This document shows positions 8,675 through 17,319 of a DNA stretch of 23,630 bases, piece by piece. Location of the stretch: assembly GCA_910585445.1 (NCBI GenBank), contig CAJUEK010000040.1:1-23630 (forward strand), written 5' to 3'. The position numbers and the translations under genes are program-made. The notes beneath the pieces are model-generated. The model worked only from the letters and a program-made list of their open reading frames with translations, did no database searches and was not told where the DNA came from. This DNA comes from an uncultured Bacteroidales bacterium (lineage in GTDB: Bacteria > Bacteroidota > Bacteroidia > Bacteroidales > UBA932). The stretch's first letter is position 1. Each line of letters begins with the position of its first letter.

Positions 8675-9144
8675 ATAATATCATTAGCTTCCTGATTCAG
8701 GACATAATCCCGGAACTCTCCCGACGGAACGGAAATCCTCAGAGTAAACGAACGCCTCTGACCGTCATTCGGGCGCACAGCCAGGCCTATCCCCTTTTCC
8801 TGATGCTCATGCATTCCGGTTCCCCATGTGTCCGGATATGTCGTAGTAATGTCAACCTTTGTAAGCACAACCCAGCCGGGAGCTTCAAGAATCTCGGCTG
8901 ACCACCCCTCACGGCTGACGGAAGCGCCCCGATTCACAACAACGGATGCTGAAAATTCCTCTGCCCCGTCGATGGAAGTCCCGTCTGCGGCAAAGTCCGA
9001 AGGAGCCGGAAACAGGGATATGCGCACATCCGAAGACATATGGTCCGTGCCGTCCTTATAGCATCCCGACACGGCAAGAGCAGCAAAAGCAAGCGCCAAT
9101 GCCGCCATGAAAGTCAAACTCTTATTTATTTGCTTCATAATCAT
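8671..9144 (-). CDS. Small BACON-like lipoprotein
   Basis: A 157-residue protein with a clear lipoprotein signal (LAVSGC, C28, then YKDGTD). The mature part of about 130 residues has the look of one beta-sandwich domain: ISLFPAPSDF, a central GWSAEILEAPGWVVLTKV, and a last strand FTLRISVPSGEFRDYVLNQEA. The pattern, ending in a Gln-containing strand after a Trp-centred segment, resembles BACON domains but is too diverged for certainty. Start M1 or M3 is undecided. It lies 33 bases after SusD and overlaps the GDPD-like gene by 4 bases. This position, just downstream of SusD, is where surface glycan-binding proteins (SusE/SusF-like) usually sit in such loci, so an accessory ligand-binding role is inferred. 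Confidence 0.75.
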   Translation of the reverse strand: MIMKQINKSLTFMAALALAFAALAVSGCYKDGTDHMSSDVRISLFPAPSDFAADGTSIDGAEEFSASVVVNRGASVSREGWSAEILEAPGWVVLTKVDITTTYPDTWGTGMHEHQEKGIGLAVRPNDGQRRSFTLRISVPSGEFRDYVLNQEANDII

Positions 9145-9177
9145 ACTGTTTTATCATGTCACGACATTCCCGGATTC

Positions 9178-10737
9178 CTAATACCACCCTTCAGTCTGCG
9201 TCAGCTTCGGGTTCTTGCTGCGCGAATCCTTATGGATAGGCCACAGGAGGATATTGGTGTCATTCCTGCGGGCCTTCAGCGATTCATTGTAATCCCAAAT
9301 CCTGTCCAGACGTATCAGCGCCCACCATATGACACCCTCACACGGAAACTCAAGGAAATACTCATTGACCAGCGCGTCCATAACGGCAGACGGAGAAGCA
9401 TCCGTATAGAAATTGTCACGCCCGTATGCGCGGAAGGCTATCATATTAAGACACGAAAGCGCATCCTGATACCGTCCCTGCCTGTACCTCAGCTCAGCGC
9501 ACATCATCACAGCCAAGGCATACCGATAGTATATCATGTCAGCGTCCTTGACCATGTTTCCGCTGCTGAGGTCACCTATATATTTGTTCGGCCATGTAAG
9601 GATTCCGCCGTTGAGAGCCTCATTCTGCCCATAAGGGCCTTCCCCGAGATTGGTTTCCACGCGTCTGTCACCGTTCCTGTCACGGCTGTCGCGGAGCTTT
9701 TGCAGGAAGCCGTCCCCATAATCCAGATACTGCGTGCCTCCTATCGGAACAGGAGCGGACTGCCATTCTTTCTTTACCGCGGCCGTAGCAAAGGTGAAAT
9801 ATCCGGACACGCCACCTGTCAGCTGATAAGACTGGTCATTCTGCAATGCGAACACGACCTCAGCACTGTTCTTGTTCTTCGTGCCGCGCCCGTCAAACAC
9901 CTTTGAATAGTCACTCATCAGCCTCGGGTCACCGCTCTTTATGCCAATTGCCGCGAGGGCCTCGTCCGCCATCTCCAGCCAGCTGTCATCATGTCCTCGG
10001 CACGACCAGCACCACAGGGCAAATTCAGCCTTGAGCATATTCACGGCATCCTTTGTAGCGAGATATTTGTCATTCCCGAGATAACCGGCATAAGAGACCG
10101 CCGCGGCTATATCCCTCTCAATCTGCTCATATACATCCTCTTGCGGAGCACGTACCGGATAAGTCTCAGGCTGATCCACGCTCTCAATAGGAGCAAGATT
10201 CAGCGGCACATCTCCCCACACCCTGACAGCCCAGAAATAAGCATAGGCCCTGGCAAAATGCGCCTGCCCCAAAGCCCAGCAGCGCCTGCTCTCCGACATG
10301 CTGATTGAACTGCCCGGAGCATATTTCAGAACTGCATTGGCCTGGTCTATCACATTATAGAGCTGTCCCCATTTGCAAGATGCCGATGAAGACGTCATAT
10401 TGTTCTCAAGCACCTCCTTTGCCGTATATATCTTGTTCACACGGCTGTAGCCCCACATATACGGTCCTACGCGCAGTTCACCCCAGTGCATCATGGACAC
10501 ATTGTCCTGCACGAAATTCTTGCGCATCTTGGCATATATGTCATTGACGGAAGTCTCCACATGCTTTTCAGTCTTCCACATATTGCTCGCTGTCAGCCTG
10601 TTGTCCTGGACTATGTCCAGTTTCCCGTGGCATGAGGGCACGCACAAGGCGGCAAGCGAGAGGAGCAGGCACAGGGCCGCTCTGCCTTTGATTTCAATCA
10701 GTGTCATGTTCTTAATCGTTTTCATATCCTGCGACAT
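9178..10737 (-). CDS. SusD/RagB family outer-membrane lipoprotein
   Basis: A 519-residue SusD-family protein that acts as the ligand-binding lid of a SusC transporter at the outer membrane surface. An N-terminal signal ends in VPSC (C36). Family features include the N-terminal helical segment (DNRLTASNMWKTEKHVETSVNDIYAKMRKNF), the TPR-like block with CWALGQAHFARAYAYFWAVRVWGDVPL, and the late helices YYRYALAVMMCAELRYRQGRYQDALSCLNMIAFRA, where SusD proteins typically carry RYAE..L..AE. The C-terminal region (FEFPCEG-like, LEFPCEGVIWWALIRLDRIWDYNE) is also typical. It starts 4 bases after the SusC stop, the usual tight pairing; the internal M5 start is also possible. It should bind the imported substrate, here probably a glycerophosphodiester-containing molecule rather than a plain glycan (inferred from neighbours). 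Confidence 0.95.
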   Translation of the reverse strand: MSQDMKTIKNMTLIEIKGRAALCLLLSLAALCVPSCHGKLDIVQDNRLTASNMWKTEKHVETSVNDIYAKMRKNFVQDNVSMMHWGELRVGPYMWGYSRVNKIYTAKEVLENNMTSSSASCKWGQLYNVIDQANAVLKYAPGSSISMSESRRCWALGQAHFARAYAYFWAVRVWGDVPLNLAPIESVDQPETYPVRAPQEDVYEQIERDIAAAVSYAGYLGNDKYLATKDAVNMLKAEFALWCWSCRGHDDSWLEMADEALAAIGIKSGDPRLMSDYSKVFDGRGTKNKNSAEVVFALQNDQSYQLTGGVSGYFTFATAAVKKEWQSAPVPIGGTQYLDYGDGFLQKLRDSRDRNGDRRVETNLGEGPYGQNEALNGGILTWPNKYIGDLSSGNMVKDADMIYYRYALAVMMCAELRYRQGRYQDALSCLNMIAFRAYGRDNFYTDASPSAVMDALVNEYFLEFPCEGVIWWALIRLDRIWDYNESLKARRNDTNILLWPIHKDSRSKNPKLTQTEGWY

Positions 10738-10741
10738 TACA

Positions 10742-13700
10742 TCAGAAAGTGACTTTCAGCGAGAATATCACCTTGCGCGGATTAGGCATCAGGTTTCCGG
10801 TATTGTCCGAATCGCTGTTATTGGTCGATACGGCCGTGTACATGTCAGAGCCTCCTGCCGAAGAAATCCCGCTCTCCGGACTCACGGCACCGGTCACACC
10901 TGTAAAATAATGGAGAGTGTTACCGGTCACGCCGACAGTTATCTTTTTCATGTGCAGCTTGCTTGCCCACTTGTCAGGAAGGTCATACCAGAGCGAGATG
11001 TCCCTTATGCACAGGTAGTCTGCCTTCTCGACCATGAACGAAGACGGGCCCCTCCAGTTGCGGTTTCCCCAGTCCGTGTCATTCGGAGTAAAACGGGCAT
11101 ATTTCGCATCAGTATCTCCCGGATGCCTCCAGCAGTCATACACCAGGTCTCCGAGCATGGAGTTGCAGTCCCCCATCGTATTCTTCAGCAGCTGCGTCTT
11201 CTGTCCGTTTATGATGGAATGCCCGAGTGCATAGTCAAGATAAATGCTGAGGGTCAGACGCTTGAATGTGAATGTATTGTTGATTCCTCCGGTCGAATGC
11301 GGAACCACATTTCCGAGATAGAACATGTCCTCGGAATTGATGATTTCGTTTCCGTTCTCGTCACGTGCCGAACCGAGTCTATTGCACCACTCGTAGTCTC
11401 CGGCATCCTTGCGGCCCGGTATCCTCTTTCCGTCACTCACCCTGAATCCTTTGGACTCCACATCATAAAGCGCGGCATCGGCTTCAGCAAGACTCTGTAT
11501 TATATGGTCAACCTTATAGCCGTAAATCCTTCCGAGAGGCTCGCCGACGGCAGTACCTCCGAAACGGTAGCCGGACTCCGACATGGTGTATCCTCCGATG
11601 CGCCATGCCTTCCTGCCGGTTATCTTTCCGTATTCATCTACATCGTTGTACATGTATTCGTCTGGAAGAGCCAGGACCTTGTTTCGCGTGAATGCATAAG
11701 TCAGGTCTGTCGTCCATGTGAAATTGCGCCTCTGTATGTTCACTGTGTGAAGCTCGGCTTCGAATCCGTAGAAACGCGCACTGCCGACATTGGCCTTGAC
11801 ACTGCTGTACGGGCTGGTGTCCGGAAGAGTAATGCTGAAGAGCATGTCATCGGTCACTTTGTCATAATAATCGAACACAAAGCGTATGCGATCTTTGAGG
11901 AAGCCCATGTCGAGTCCCACATCAAGCTGTGTCGTGGTTTCCCAGCGCATGCCTGTGTTCTGCATCTTGTCCGGTGACATTGTAGGCAGGTATCCGTAGC
12001 TGCCTGCTGTATATGAGCCGTATGTGTCATAAAGACCGATTCCATTGTTTCCGGTCTGTCCGTATGAGGCCCTTATCTTAAATGTGTTCATGGTTTCCCG
12101 CGCCTTCGTCCAGAAAGGCTCTTCAGAGACCACCCATGCCAGAGAGCCGGCAGGAAAGACTCCCCAGCGGTTGCCGTCCGCGAATTTCGAGGAGCCGTCG
12201 GCCCTGACCGTTGCCGCCACAATATAACGGCTACGGAAATCATAGCCCACACGGCCGAAATATGAAATCATCGTCTGGCCCTCATCCCTGTTGGACGCCT
12301 CGAAATTGACACCGGACTGCAGCACAGGCACATCATCCGATACCGCTCCCGTCGATTTCGCCTGCAAGTAGAGAAATTGCTGGCCCATGTACTCGTATCC
12401 GGCAGTCGCGCTCACATTGTGCGCCTTGGCGAAGGTCCTGTTGAAATTCAGATGTGCTGTGAAGGTGCTCCTGCGCGTCTGGGTGCGGGTTTCCGTTACA
12501 GGCCTTGTGGCATTTACGGAGTTGATTACCCCGTCTGCCTCTCCCACTATGTTGTAGCTTCCGACATAGTTCTGCTCGAAATAATTGTACTGCGCGTTAG
12601 CTGCAAGGCCTTCGATAATCTGCCATTTCAAGCGGAATGTGCCTGACATGCGGCTGGTGGTGTTCATCCTGTTGTAGAACCGTTCATACCATGCAGCGCT
12701 ATGGGCATTCTTGTTCGTCGAGACAAGCTGGTTCCATTCACCGTCATGGTTCTTTTCCATGGCAGTCGGGGCAGCAATAAGTCCGCGTCCGATGCACTGG
12801 TAATAATTGTCAACAGGGATATGCTTTTTCTGACGGGACATGTCGAAAGACGCGCCCGCCTCAAGGTTCTTCGTAACCTTGAAACTAGTATTTCCGTGCA
12901 TGGTGAACACATTGTACCGGTTCATTGCAACGATTCCGTCATCTCCGGTATAACTGACTGACGCTGCATATCTTATCCTGTCACCGCCACCGTTCACACC
13001 GATGTATTCCTTCTGCCAGAATGCCGGCGAGAACCACTGCGACTGCCAGTCCGAATCGGTGAATATCAGCACCTTGTCATTGTCTATAGGGTCATACATC
13101 CACTGGTGTCCCTCGGGAACCGGCTGCCTGTAGTCAAGATAGCGGGTGGAATATATGGATTTGGAGCCGGTATTGCCTGTACCGTATGCATTCGCACCTG
13201 TCAGAAGCACATGCGCCGGATGTTCGGAATCATTGGCAAAGGCTTCCGCTATTGCCGGGCGTATGAACTGGAGGTAGTCCCGCGCATTGAGGATTGGCCA
13301 GCGCGAAGAAGGCGACTGGAATCCCACCTGAACATCAAACACGACCTGCGGGCCTTTTGACGGGGAACCTTTCTTTGTCGTGACAAGTATGACTCCGTTC
13401 GAGGCCCTCGCACCATAGATTCCGGCAGAAGCGGCATCCTTGAGAACCTCAAGAGACTCTATGTCATTGGGGTTTATGCCGTTCATGTCATCCCGCAGAG
13501 CACCGTCCACTATATATATCGGGTCATTGCTCATGGAGATGGAAGAACCGCCGCGTATCATGAAGCGCGGCGCCTCTCCTGAAAGGGAATTGCTCGTGGC
13601 AACCCTCAAGCCAGGAACTTTTCCCTTGATGGCATCTCCTACGGAAGTAACCGGCGCATCCATCAGTGCGCTTCCGTCAACTTTTGAGATTGAGGTAGTC

Positions 13701-14119
13701 AGGGTCTTCCTTGCCTGGAAGCCGTATCCCACTACCACAACCTCATCAAGCAGCTTTGAATCTTCCCTCAGAACGATCTCTATGCCGCTCCTCTGCTTGC
13801 CCAGCCTAAGTTCAACAGTCTCAAAACCGAGGCTGGAGACCTCCAGGACGGCATTTTCACTGGCGTTAAGGCTCCATCTTCCGTCATTGTCAGTGACAGT
13901 GCCTGCCGCAGTACCCTTAACCATGACTCCGGCTCCGGGAAGCGGACTGCCGTCAGTGTCCATGACCACGCCGGAGTACCCGGACACATGTACCTGCGGC
14001 GTCTGCGCATGCACAGTAACAATGCCATGCAGATATGAGGCAAAGGCAATCGCCAGCATCGTAACGGCAGAGGCCAGCCTGCGCTTCAGATTGTCAAAGG
14101 TGTTAATAATCAGTTTCAT
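10742..14119 (-). CDS. SusC/RagA family TonB-dependent outer-membrane transporter
   Basis: A 1125-residue TonB-dependent transporter. A signal peptide ends near TVHAQ (about 38). Residues about 46-125 form the carboxypeptidase-D regulatory-like domain (GVVMDTDGSPLPGAGVMVKGT). The TonB box/linker region is near LLDEVVVVGYG (about 128-138). The plug follows, with the SusC signature NPNDIESLEVLKDAASAGIYGARASNG at about 215-241, then a 22-strand barrel ending in VIFSLKVTF. There is no STN domain at the N-terminus and no sigma/anti-sigma pair nearby, so regulation by FecI/FecR is unlikely; a LacI-type route is suggested by the control region upstream of 17071. It follows the nuclease gene by 28 bases. 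It imports the substrate captured by SusD into the periplasm using TonB energy. Confidence 0.96.
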   Translation of the reverse strand: MKLIINTFDNLKRRLASAVTMLAIAFASYLHGIVTVHAQTPQVHVSGYSGVVMDTDGSPLPGAGVMVKGTAAGTVTDNDGRWSLNASENAVLEVSSLGFETVELRLGKQRSGIEIVLREDSKLLDEVVVVGYGFQARKTLTTSISKVDGSALMDAPVTSVGDAIKGKVPGLRVATSNSLSGEAPRFMIRGGSSISMSNDPIYIVDGALRDDMNGINPNDIESLEVLKDAASAGIYGARASNGVILVTTKKGSPSKGPQVVFDVQVGFQSPSSRWPILNARDYLQFIRPAIAEAFANDSEHPAHVLLTGANAYGTGNTGSKSIYSTRYLDYRQPVPEGHQWMYDPIDNDKVLIFTDSDWQSQWFSPAFWQKEYIGVNGGGDRIRYAASVSYTGDDGIVAMNRYNVFTMHGNTSFKVTKNLEAGASFDMSRQKKHIPVDNYYQCIGRGLIAAPTAMEKNHDGEWNQLVSTNKNAHSAAWYERFYNRMNTTSRMSGTFRLKWQIIEGLAANAQYNYFEQNYVGSYNIVGEADGVINSVNATRPVTETRTQTRRSTFTAHLNFNRTFAKAHNVSATAGYEYMGQQFLYLQAKSTGAVSDDVPVLQSGVNFEASNRDEGQTMISYFGRVGYDFRSRYIVAATVRADGSSKFADGNRWGVFPAGSLAWVVSEEPFWTKARETMNTFKIRASYGQTGNNGIGLYDTYGSYTAGSYGYLPTMSPDKMQNTGMRWETTTQLDVGLDMGFLKDRIRFVFDYYDKVTDDMLFSITLPDTSPYSSVKANVGSARFYGFEAELHTVNIQRRNFTWTTDLTYAFTRNKVLALPDEYMYNDVDEYGKITGRKAWRIGGYTMSESGYRFGGTAVGEPLGRIYGYKVDHIIQSLAEADAALYDVESKGFRVSDGKRIPGRKDAGDYEWCNRLGSARDENGNEIINSEDMFYLGNVVPHSTGGINNTFTFKRLTLSIYLDYALGHSIINGQKTQLLKNTMGDCNSMLGDLVYDCWRHPGDTDAKYARFTPNDTDWGNRNWRGPSSFMVEKADYLCIRDISLWYDLPDKWASKLHMKKITVGVTGNTLHYFTGVTGAVSPESGISSAGGSDMYTAVSTNNSDSDNTGNLMPNPRKVIFSLKVTF

Positions 14120-14147
14120 GTGGTTGAATTATGTGGTTCTTCATCTG

Positions 14148-15008
14148 TCATTTCCGGCCGGCATCAGCTTTATTGTGCCGCCTTGCATATTTCGCATCGA
14201 AAAGCATATTCAGCTGATGGGCAAGGCGGTATCCGGCCTTTCTTATCATCATGCGCGTCAGATCAAGGCGGTCAATGGCCCATTCGGCATCAAGGTCAGC
14301 CCCTTTTCTGACATGCTCCCTTACAGGCAGGCTCGCCACAGCGGCATCATGCGCCCAGTCATATATGTCCCCTTCCGTAATTTTTGCGATACAGTCCTTC
14401 GGGCATATGTCACACATCATGGCGAAATCGGACCAGCTCCACGGATAGTATGCCGCCAGGATATCCCCGTCCCAGACTTTGTGATATGTGCTTGGCTCTC
14501 CGAGAAATGTTACCTTCCAGCCTCCTATGTCCCTTTTGGGAGCATAGCGTATATGTCCCGGGCAATGAATGTCCCCGATGAAGTGGCACAGCATCACGAT
14601 TTCCGTGAATCTTGTTGAGTCATCCATGCTTTCCGCTTCCTTAAGGTCGGAAATGAACCCGTCAATGAAATAGAGCGCATTGGTTACATAGCGTCCGTTG
14701 TCGTCAATCCCACGGAACGGCATCAGAAGGCTGTCCACCTCATAGGTATGTGCATAGCCCCTGGCCTTGTTCCAATCCGGACGGAATCCCTCATTGAGCC
14801 TGTCCCTGAAATCATCCGGCCACGAGGCATATGTCACGATGGATTCCCCGTGCATATGGCGGGAGATGTTTTTCCGTGCCGTCCGGGTAAGATGGTCTTC
14901 GGCTATCTTGTTGATTGCGGCATGTCCGAGACGCCCCCATGCGGAGGAAGGCAGAGAAGCGGCGGCAAACATCAGCATCAATGCAATACGCTTGAAATAT
15001 GTTTTCAT
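14148..15008 (-). CDS. S1/P1-type zinc-dependent nuclease / phosphoesterase, exported
   Basis: A 286-residue protein with signal peptide MKTYFKRIALMLMFAAASLP, cleaved just before W24. S1/P1 nucleases need the mature N-terminal Trp as a zinc ligand, and all nine expected ligands can be placed: W24, H29 (WGRLGH), D65 (ASWPDDFR), H87 (YAHTYEVD), H142, D146 and H152 (CHFIGDIHCPGH), H176 and D180 (YHKVWDGD). Spacing within the last two groups matches P1 nuclease (D+6 to H, H+4 to D). The family cleaves single-stranded nucleic acids and removes 3'-phosphates; the same fold holds the zinc phospholipases C. In this operon it may act as a phosphomonoesterase/diesterase on the imported substrate rather than as a nuclease; this is inference. 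It lies 90 bases after the GDPD gene and 28 before SusC. Confidence 0.9.
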   Translation of the reverse strand: MKTYFKRIALMLMFAAASLPSSAWGRLGHAAINKIAEDHLTRTARKNISRHMHGESIVTYASWPDDFRDRLNEGFRPDWNKARGYAHTYEVDSLLMPFRGIDDNGRYVTNALYFIDGFISDLKEAESMDDSTRFTEIVMLCHFIGDIHCPGHIRYAPKRDIGGWKVTFLGEPSTYHKVWDGDILAAYYPWSWSDFAMMCDICPKDCIAKITEGDIYDWAHDAAVASLPVREHVRKGADLDAEWAIDRLDLTRMMIRKAGYRLAHQLNMLFDAKYARRHNKADAGRK

Positions 15009-15062
15009 GTTGTCATCAGTTTCAGTTGGTCATCAAATCTGTCAGGTTATCGGTGAATTTCC

Positions 15063-15088
15063 CTGGGCATTCGGACTGATTATGCCAG
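15063..15088 (-). other. Intercistronic hairpin between GDPD and nuclease genes
   Basis: In the 90-base gap 15009-15098, the minus strand reads CTGGCAT (15088-15082), an 11-base loop, then ATGCCCAG (15070-15063). The arms pair over 7 bp with one bulged C. No T-run follows, so it is not a standard terminator. It could be an mRNA processing or stability element separating the enzyme genes from SusC/SusD. Nothing else is seen in the gap. Confidence 0.35.
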
Positions 15089-15098
15089 ACATGCACAA

Positions 15099-16010
15099 TC
15101 ACGGAAGTTCATTTGGACGGCTTCCGACAGCCTTCACGGAATTCCTGCTGCTTATCGCCTCAACATAGGCCTGCACTTTTTCCGGATGATCGGAAGAGAT
15201 GCAGTCAACCCCGTGCCGCACGGCCCACTCCACGACTTCATAGCTGTTCACTATCCATAACGTAGTCTCGATTCCAAGCTTCCTGGCCCTCGCAACATAA
15301 TCAGGATGATTCATAAATCCGTTGAAATCGTATGATATGCCGTCATATCCCTGTTCTGCCGCATATTCAGGAGTCTTCACAAACACGCCCGAATCCAAGA
15401 ACAGGACTTTTGACTCCGGGCGTATGCGATGCACTTCCTTGCAAATCCACTCACTGAACGAAGTGTACTCGACCTGATTTTCCATTCCCAGTTTCCGGAC
15501 TGCGGCCATTACCTGTTCCACGGCCATCGTTTCGCGTTCACGGCTCGACTGTTTCTTTATTTCACAGATAAGCTTCATCTGCGGGGTTTTCTTGCCCTGC
15601 CTCAGATATTCCTCTATCTCAGGCATGCGGTGGCCTCCCGGAAGAACAGTCCCGCGGGCCTGGGCAAATGTGATTTTCCTTATGTCTTTGCCGGTCACGG
15701 GAACCTCGGGGCCATGAAAGACAATGACTTTTCCGTCAGAGGTAAGCTGAACGTCAAACTCCACAGCATCAACCCCAAGCTCCTGCGCAAATCCAAGGGC
15801 AGGCAAAGTATTCTCATATAGAAGAGTCCCGGGATCATCAGGAGTATTGAAGCGGCATCCGCGATGTCCCACAACCTTAGGCTGGGCATACATCTGCATG
15901 ACAGCCAGCAGCATGCCGGCGGCCAAAGCCATCCCCATGCCCCTACCGGCCGCGCCGGACATATAGCCTGATTTTTTCATGGCATTATGTTTTTCCATGT
16001 GAACAGTCAT
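15099..16010 (-). CDS. Glycerophosphodiester phosphodiesterase, exported
   Basis: A 303-residue GDPD with all family motifs intact: H49-R50-G51 in VVGHRGCRFN, E66-N67-T68, metal ligands E84 and D86 in AVEFDVQLTSDG, catalytic H99 in VIVFHG, and E150 in ICEIKK as third metal ligand. The C-terminal strand/turn CISSDHPE is also typical. It hydrolyses glycerophosphodiesters to glycerol 3-phosphate and an alcohol. A signal peptide is present (MGMALAAGMLLAVMQMYAQ), with no lipobox, so it is probably soluble in the periplasm. The longest start (16010) overlaps the upstream stop as ATGA; starts at M5 or M11 (15980, MKKSGYMSG) give a more standard signal length. As the complete GDPD of the locus, it is the likely source of the G3P that the downstream antiporter takes up. 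Confidence 0.92.
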   Translation of the reverse strand: MTVHMEKHNAMKKSGYMSGAAGRGMGMALAAGMLLAVMQMYAQPKVVGHRGCRFNTPDDPGTLLYENTLPALGFAQELGVDAVEFDVQLTSDGKVIVFHGPEVPVTGKDIRKITFAQARGTVLPGGHRMPEIEEYLRQGKKTPQMKLICEIKKQSSRERETMAVEQVMAAVRKLGMENQVEYTSFSEWICKEVHRIRPESKVLFLDSGVFVKTPEYAAEQGYDGISYDFNGFMNHPDYVARARKLGIETTLWIVNSYEVVEWAVRHGVDCISSDHPEKVQAYVEAISSRNSVKAVGSRPNELP

Positions 16011-17071
16011 GATTCCTGCACCGAAGTCGTCCGGTCGAAAGTGAAGTCATCCCAAGGCAGACGGGCATCCTTCCCCCCGTCAAGAACGGCTGCCGCATGG
16101 CAAAGCATCGGGAACATCGACAGATCAGCCTTGCCGAGTTCGGCTTTTCTGGCCATTGCGGCATATACCCTGCGTGCCACCACAAGGCTCTCAAGGGTTA
16201 CGCCAGCCAAAATGTCCATGGCTTCCTGATATGATTTGCCCTCACCGAGCAATATTCCGATCTTGCGTGTGCGTCCGCCATATACCGTAACATAAAGGTC
16301 TCCGATTCCGATATTCTCGCAGTCGCGGCTCGCGCCCTGCATTTCAAGAAGATAGCGCATTTCTTTCACTGCCTGATAAAATGCCCCCGCCTGAGAGTTG
16401 TAATGCAGTCCAGCATCGCTTCCGTGCTCCCGGTTGACCAGGCCGATCGTCATGGCCACGGCAAGGGCATATCCGTTTTTCAATGCCACGGCACTCTCCA
16501 GCCCAATCACATCATTGGTCAGCGAGATATGGTAATAATCGGTAGCCATCGCGCTTTTCATCATGCGCAGAGCTTCCGTGTCCTTGCCGCAGAAAGCTAC
16601 CTCGGTCTGGTCATGGAACACCAGTTCGTATGAAGTGCATGGCCCGCCTATCGCACACACCTCACGGCATATTCCCCTCTTGGCAAGTTCACGCTGCCAG
16701 TAATCCGGATACGAAATGAGAGTGCCGTCCTCAAGATTGACCAGCCCCTTGGTCACGGACAGTACTGGAATCCGCGGGTCAAGAAAGGCCAGTACCTCTT
16801 CGAGAAACCAGTCCACACCGAATGACGACACACCGCCAATGACAAAATCAACCCCGTCAACAGCTTCCCGCCACTGACCGAACTGATAATATTTGACTCC
16901 TTCCGGAAATGCCCTGTCAAATTTGGGATGCCGGCCACTCTTTTGGCAAGCCTCAATTATGTCACGGTCAAGAGGCGTTCCGACAAGCCTCACTTCGTTT
17001 GAATTTTCGAATGCCGGCCAGACAAGGGCTGAGCCCATCATTCCGGACCCGATGATTGCGATTTTTTTCAT
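16007..17071 (-). CDS. NAD(P)-dependent glycerol-3-phosphate dehydrogenase (GpsA-type)
   Basis: A 354-residue cytoplasmic enzyme, near the usual GpsA length of about 330-350. The N-terminal Rossmann motif is GSGMMGSA (8-15); the SVTKGL segment carries K108; GGPC follows at 142-145. The substrate-binding domain has ALKNGYALAVAM with catalytic K198 (equivalent to the Lys in ALKN of GpsA), and GIGDLYVTVYGGRTRK (255-270) corresponds to the GxGDL and SRN region, with D258 and R269 kept but the Asn replaced by Lys. It interconverts G3P and dihydroxyacetone phosphate. As first gene of the operon it probably works catabolically, feeding imported G3P into glycolysis; a biosynthetic GpsA is expected elsewhere. 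It sits directly behind the operon's control region, and its stop overlaps the next gene's ATG. Confidence 0.9.
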   Translation of the reverse strand: MKKIAIIGSGMMGSALVWPAFENSNEVRLVGTPLDRDIIEACQKSGRHPKFDRAFPEGVKYYQFGQWREAVDGVDFVIGGVSSFGVDWFLEEVLAFLDPRIPVLSVTKGLVNLEDGTLISYPDYWQRELAKRGICREVCAIGGPCTSYELVFHDQTEVAFCGKDTEALRMMKSAMATDYYHISLTNDVIGLESAVALKNGYALAVAMTIGLVNREHGSDAGLHYNSQAGAFYQAVKEMRYLLEMQGASRDCENIGIGDLYVTVYGGRTRKIGILLGEGKSYQEAMDILAGVTLESLVVARRVYAAMARKAELGKADLSMFPMLCHAAAVLDGGKDARLPWDDFTFDRTTSVQES

Positions 17072-17106
17072 TGCGTCAATCAGTTAACAGTTATCAAGTT
17101 TCAGTT

Positions 17107-17122
17107 ATGGCAAATATGCCAT
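17107..17122. promoter_or_regulatory. Inverted repeat near the operon's first start codon
   Basis: ATGGCA (17107-17112), four bases, then TGCCAT (17117-17122) form a perfect 6-bp inverted repeat 35 bases upstream of the GpsA start. It would lie in the 5' leader of the mRNA as a small hairpin, or serve as a second protein-binding site. It differs from the 18-bp palindrome further upstream. Confidence 0.35.
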
Positions 17123-17160
17123 TGTAAGTCATGTAGTTTCCGGTTTTGTCTTTCTCTCAG

Positions 17161-17240
17161 CACTTCACGGCGTGCTTCGGCATACTTCAACGTTCTTCGG
17201 CGTTCTTCTGTATGCTTCTGTCTATTTCAGCGTGTTCTCC
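17161..17240 (-). repeat. 10-base-periodic GAAG array in the operon leader
   Basis: Read on the mRNA-like minus strand, consecutive 10-base blocks from 17240 down are GGAGAACACG, CTGAAATAGA, CAGAAGCATA, CAGAAGAACG, CCGAAGAACG, TTGAAGTATG, CCGAAGCACG. The consensus is roughly nnGAAGnAnG with exact 10-base spacing for at least five units. The period is not a multiple of three, so it is not a coding repeat. It lies between the predicted transcription start (about 17313) and the first start codon. Confidence 0.7.
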
Positions 17241-17256
17241 GACATGGTTTTGAGCA

Positions 17257-17284
17257 TTTTGCGTGCTTTGCGTGTTTTTGCGTG
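17257..17284. repeat. Three TTTGCGTG half-site-like repeats beside the palindrome
   Basis: GCGTG preceded by TTT or TTTT occurs at 17261-17265, 17270-17274 and 17280-17284, spaced 9 and 10 bases, about one helical turn. The third copy is the left arm of the perfect palindrome at 17279-17296. They look like extra half-sites on one face of the DNA. Confidence 0.6.
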
Positions 17285-17296
17285 ACCGGTCACGCA
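17279..17296. promoter_or_regulatory. Perfect 18-bp palindrome, candidate LacI-family operator
   Basis: TGCGTGACCGGTCACGCA is an exact palindrome with a central CG, the form preferred by LacI/GalR-family repressors, whose hinge helix inserts leucines at the central CG step. It lies about 17-34 bases downstream of the predicted start of transcription of the glycerophosphodiester operon, a position suited to repression by roadblock or initiation block. The nearby LacI-type gene (18516-19568) is the natural candidate to bind it. Match of protein to site is inferred. Confidence 0.65.
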
Positions 17297-17319
17297 TGTG
17301 GTTTCAAAATCAATTTTTG

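Noticed and set aside
10493..11977. 494-residue open frame on the plus strand
   Set aside because: Antisense to SusC and SusD, whose family motifs are unambiguous; the frame itself shows no recognisable domain.
13440..14618. 392-residue open frame on the plus strand
   Set aside because: Antisense to the N-terminal part of SusC and to the nuclease; Ser/Pro/Thr-rich composition typical of a shadow frame.
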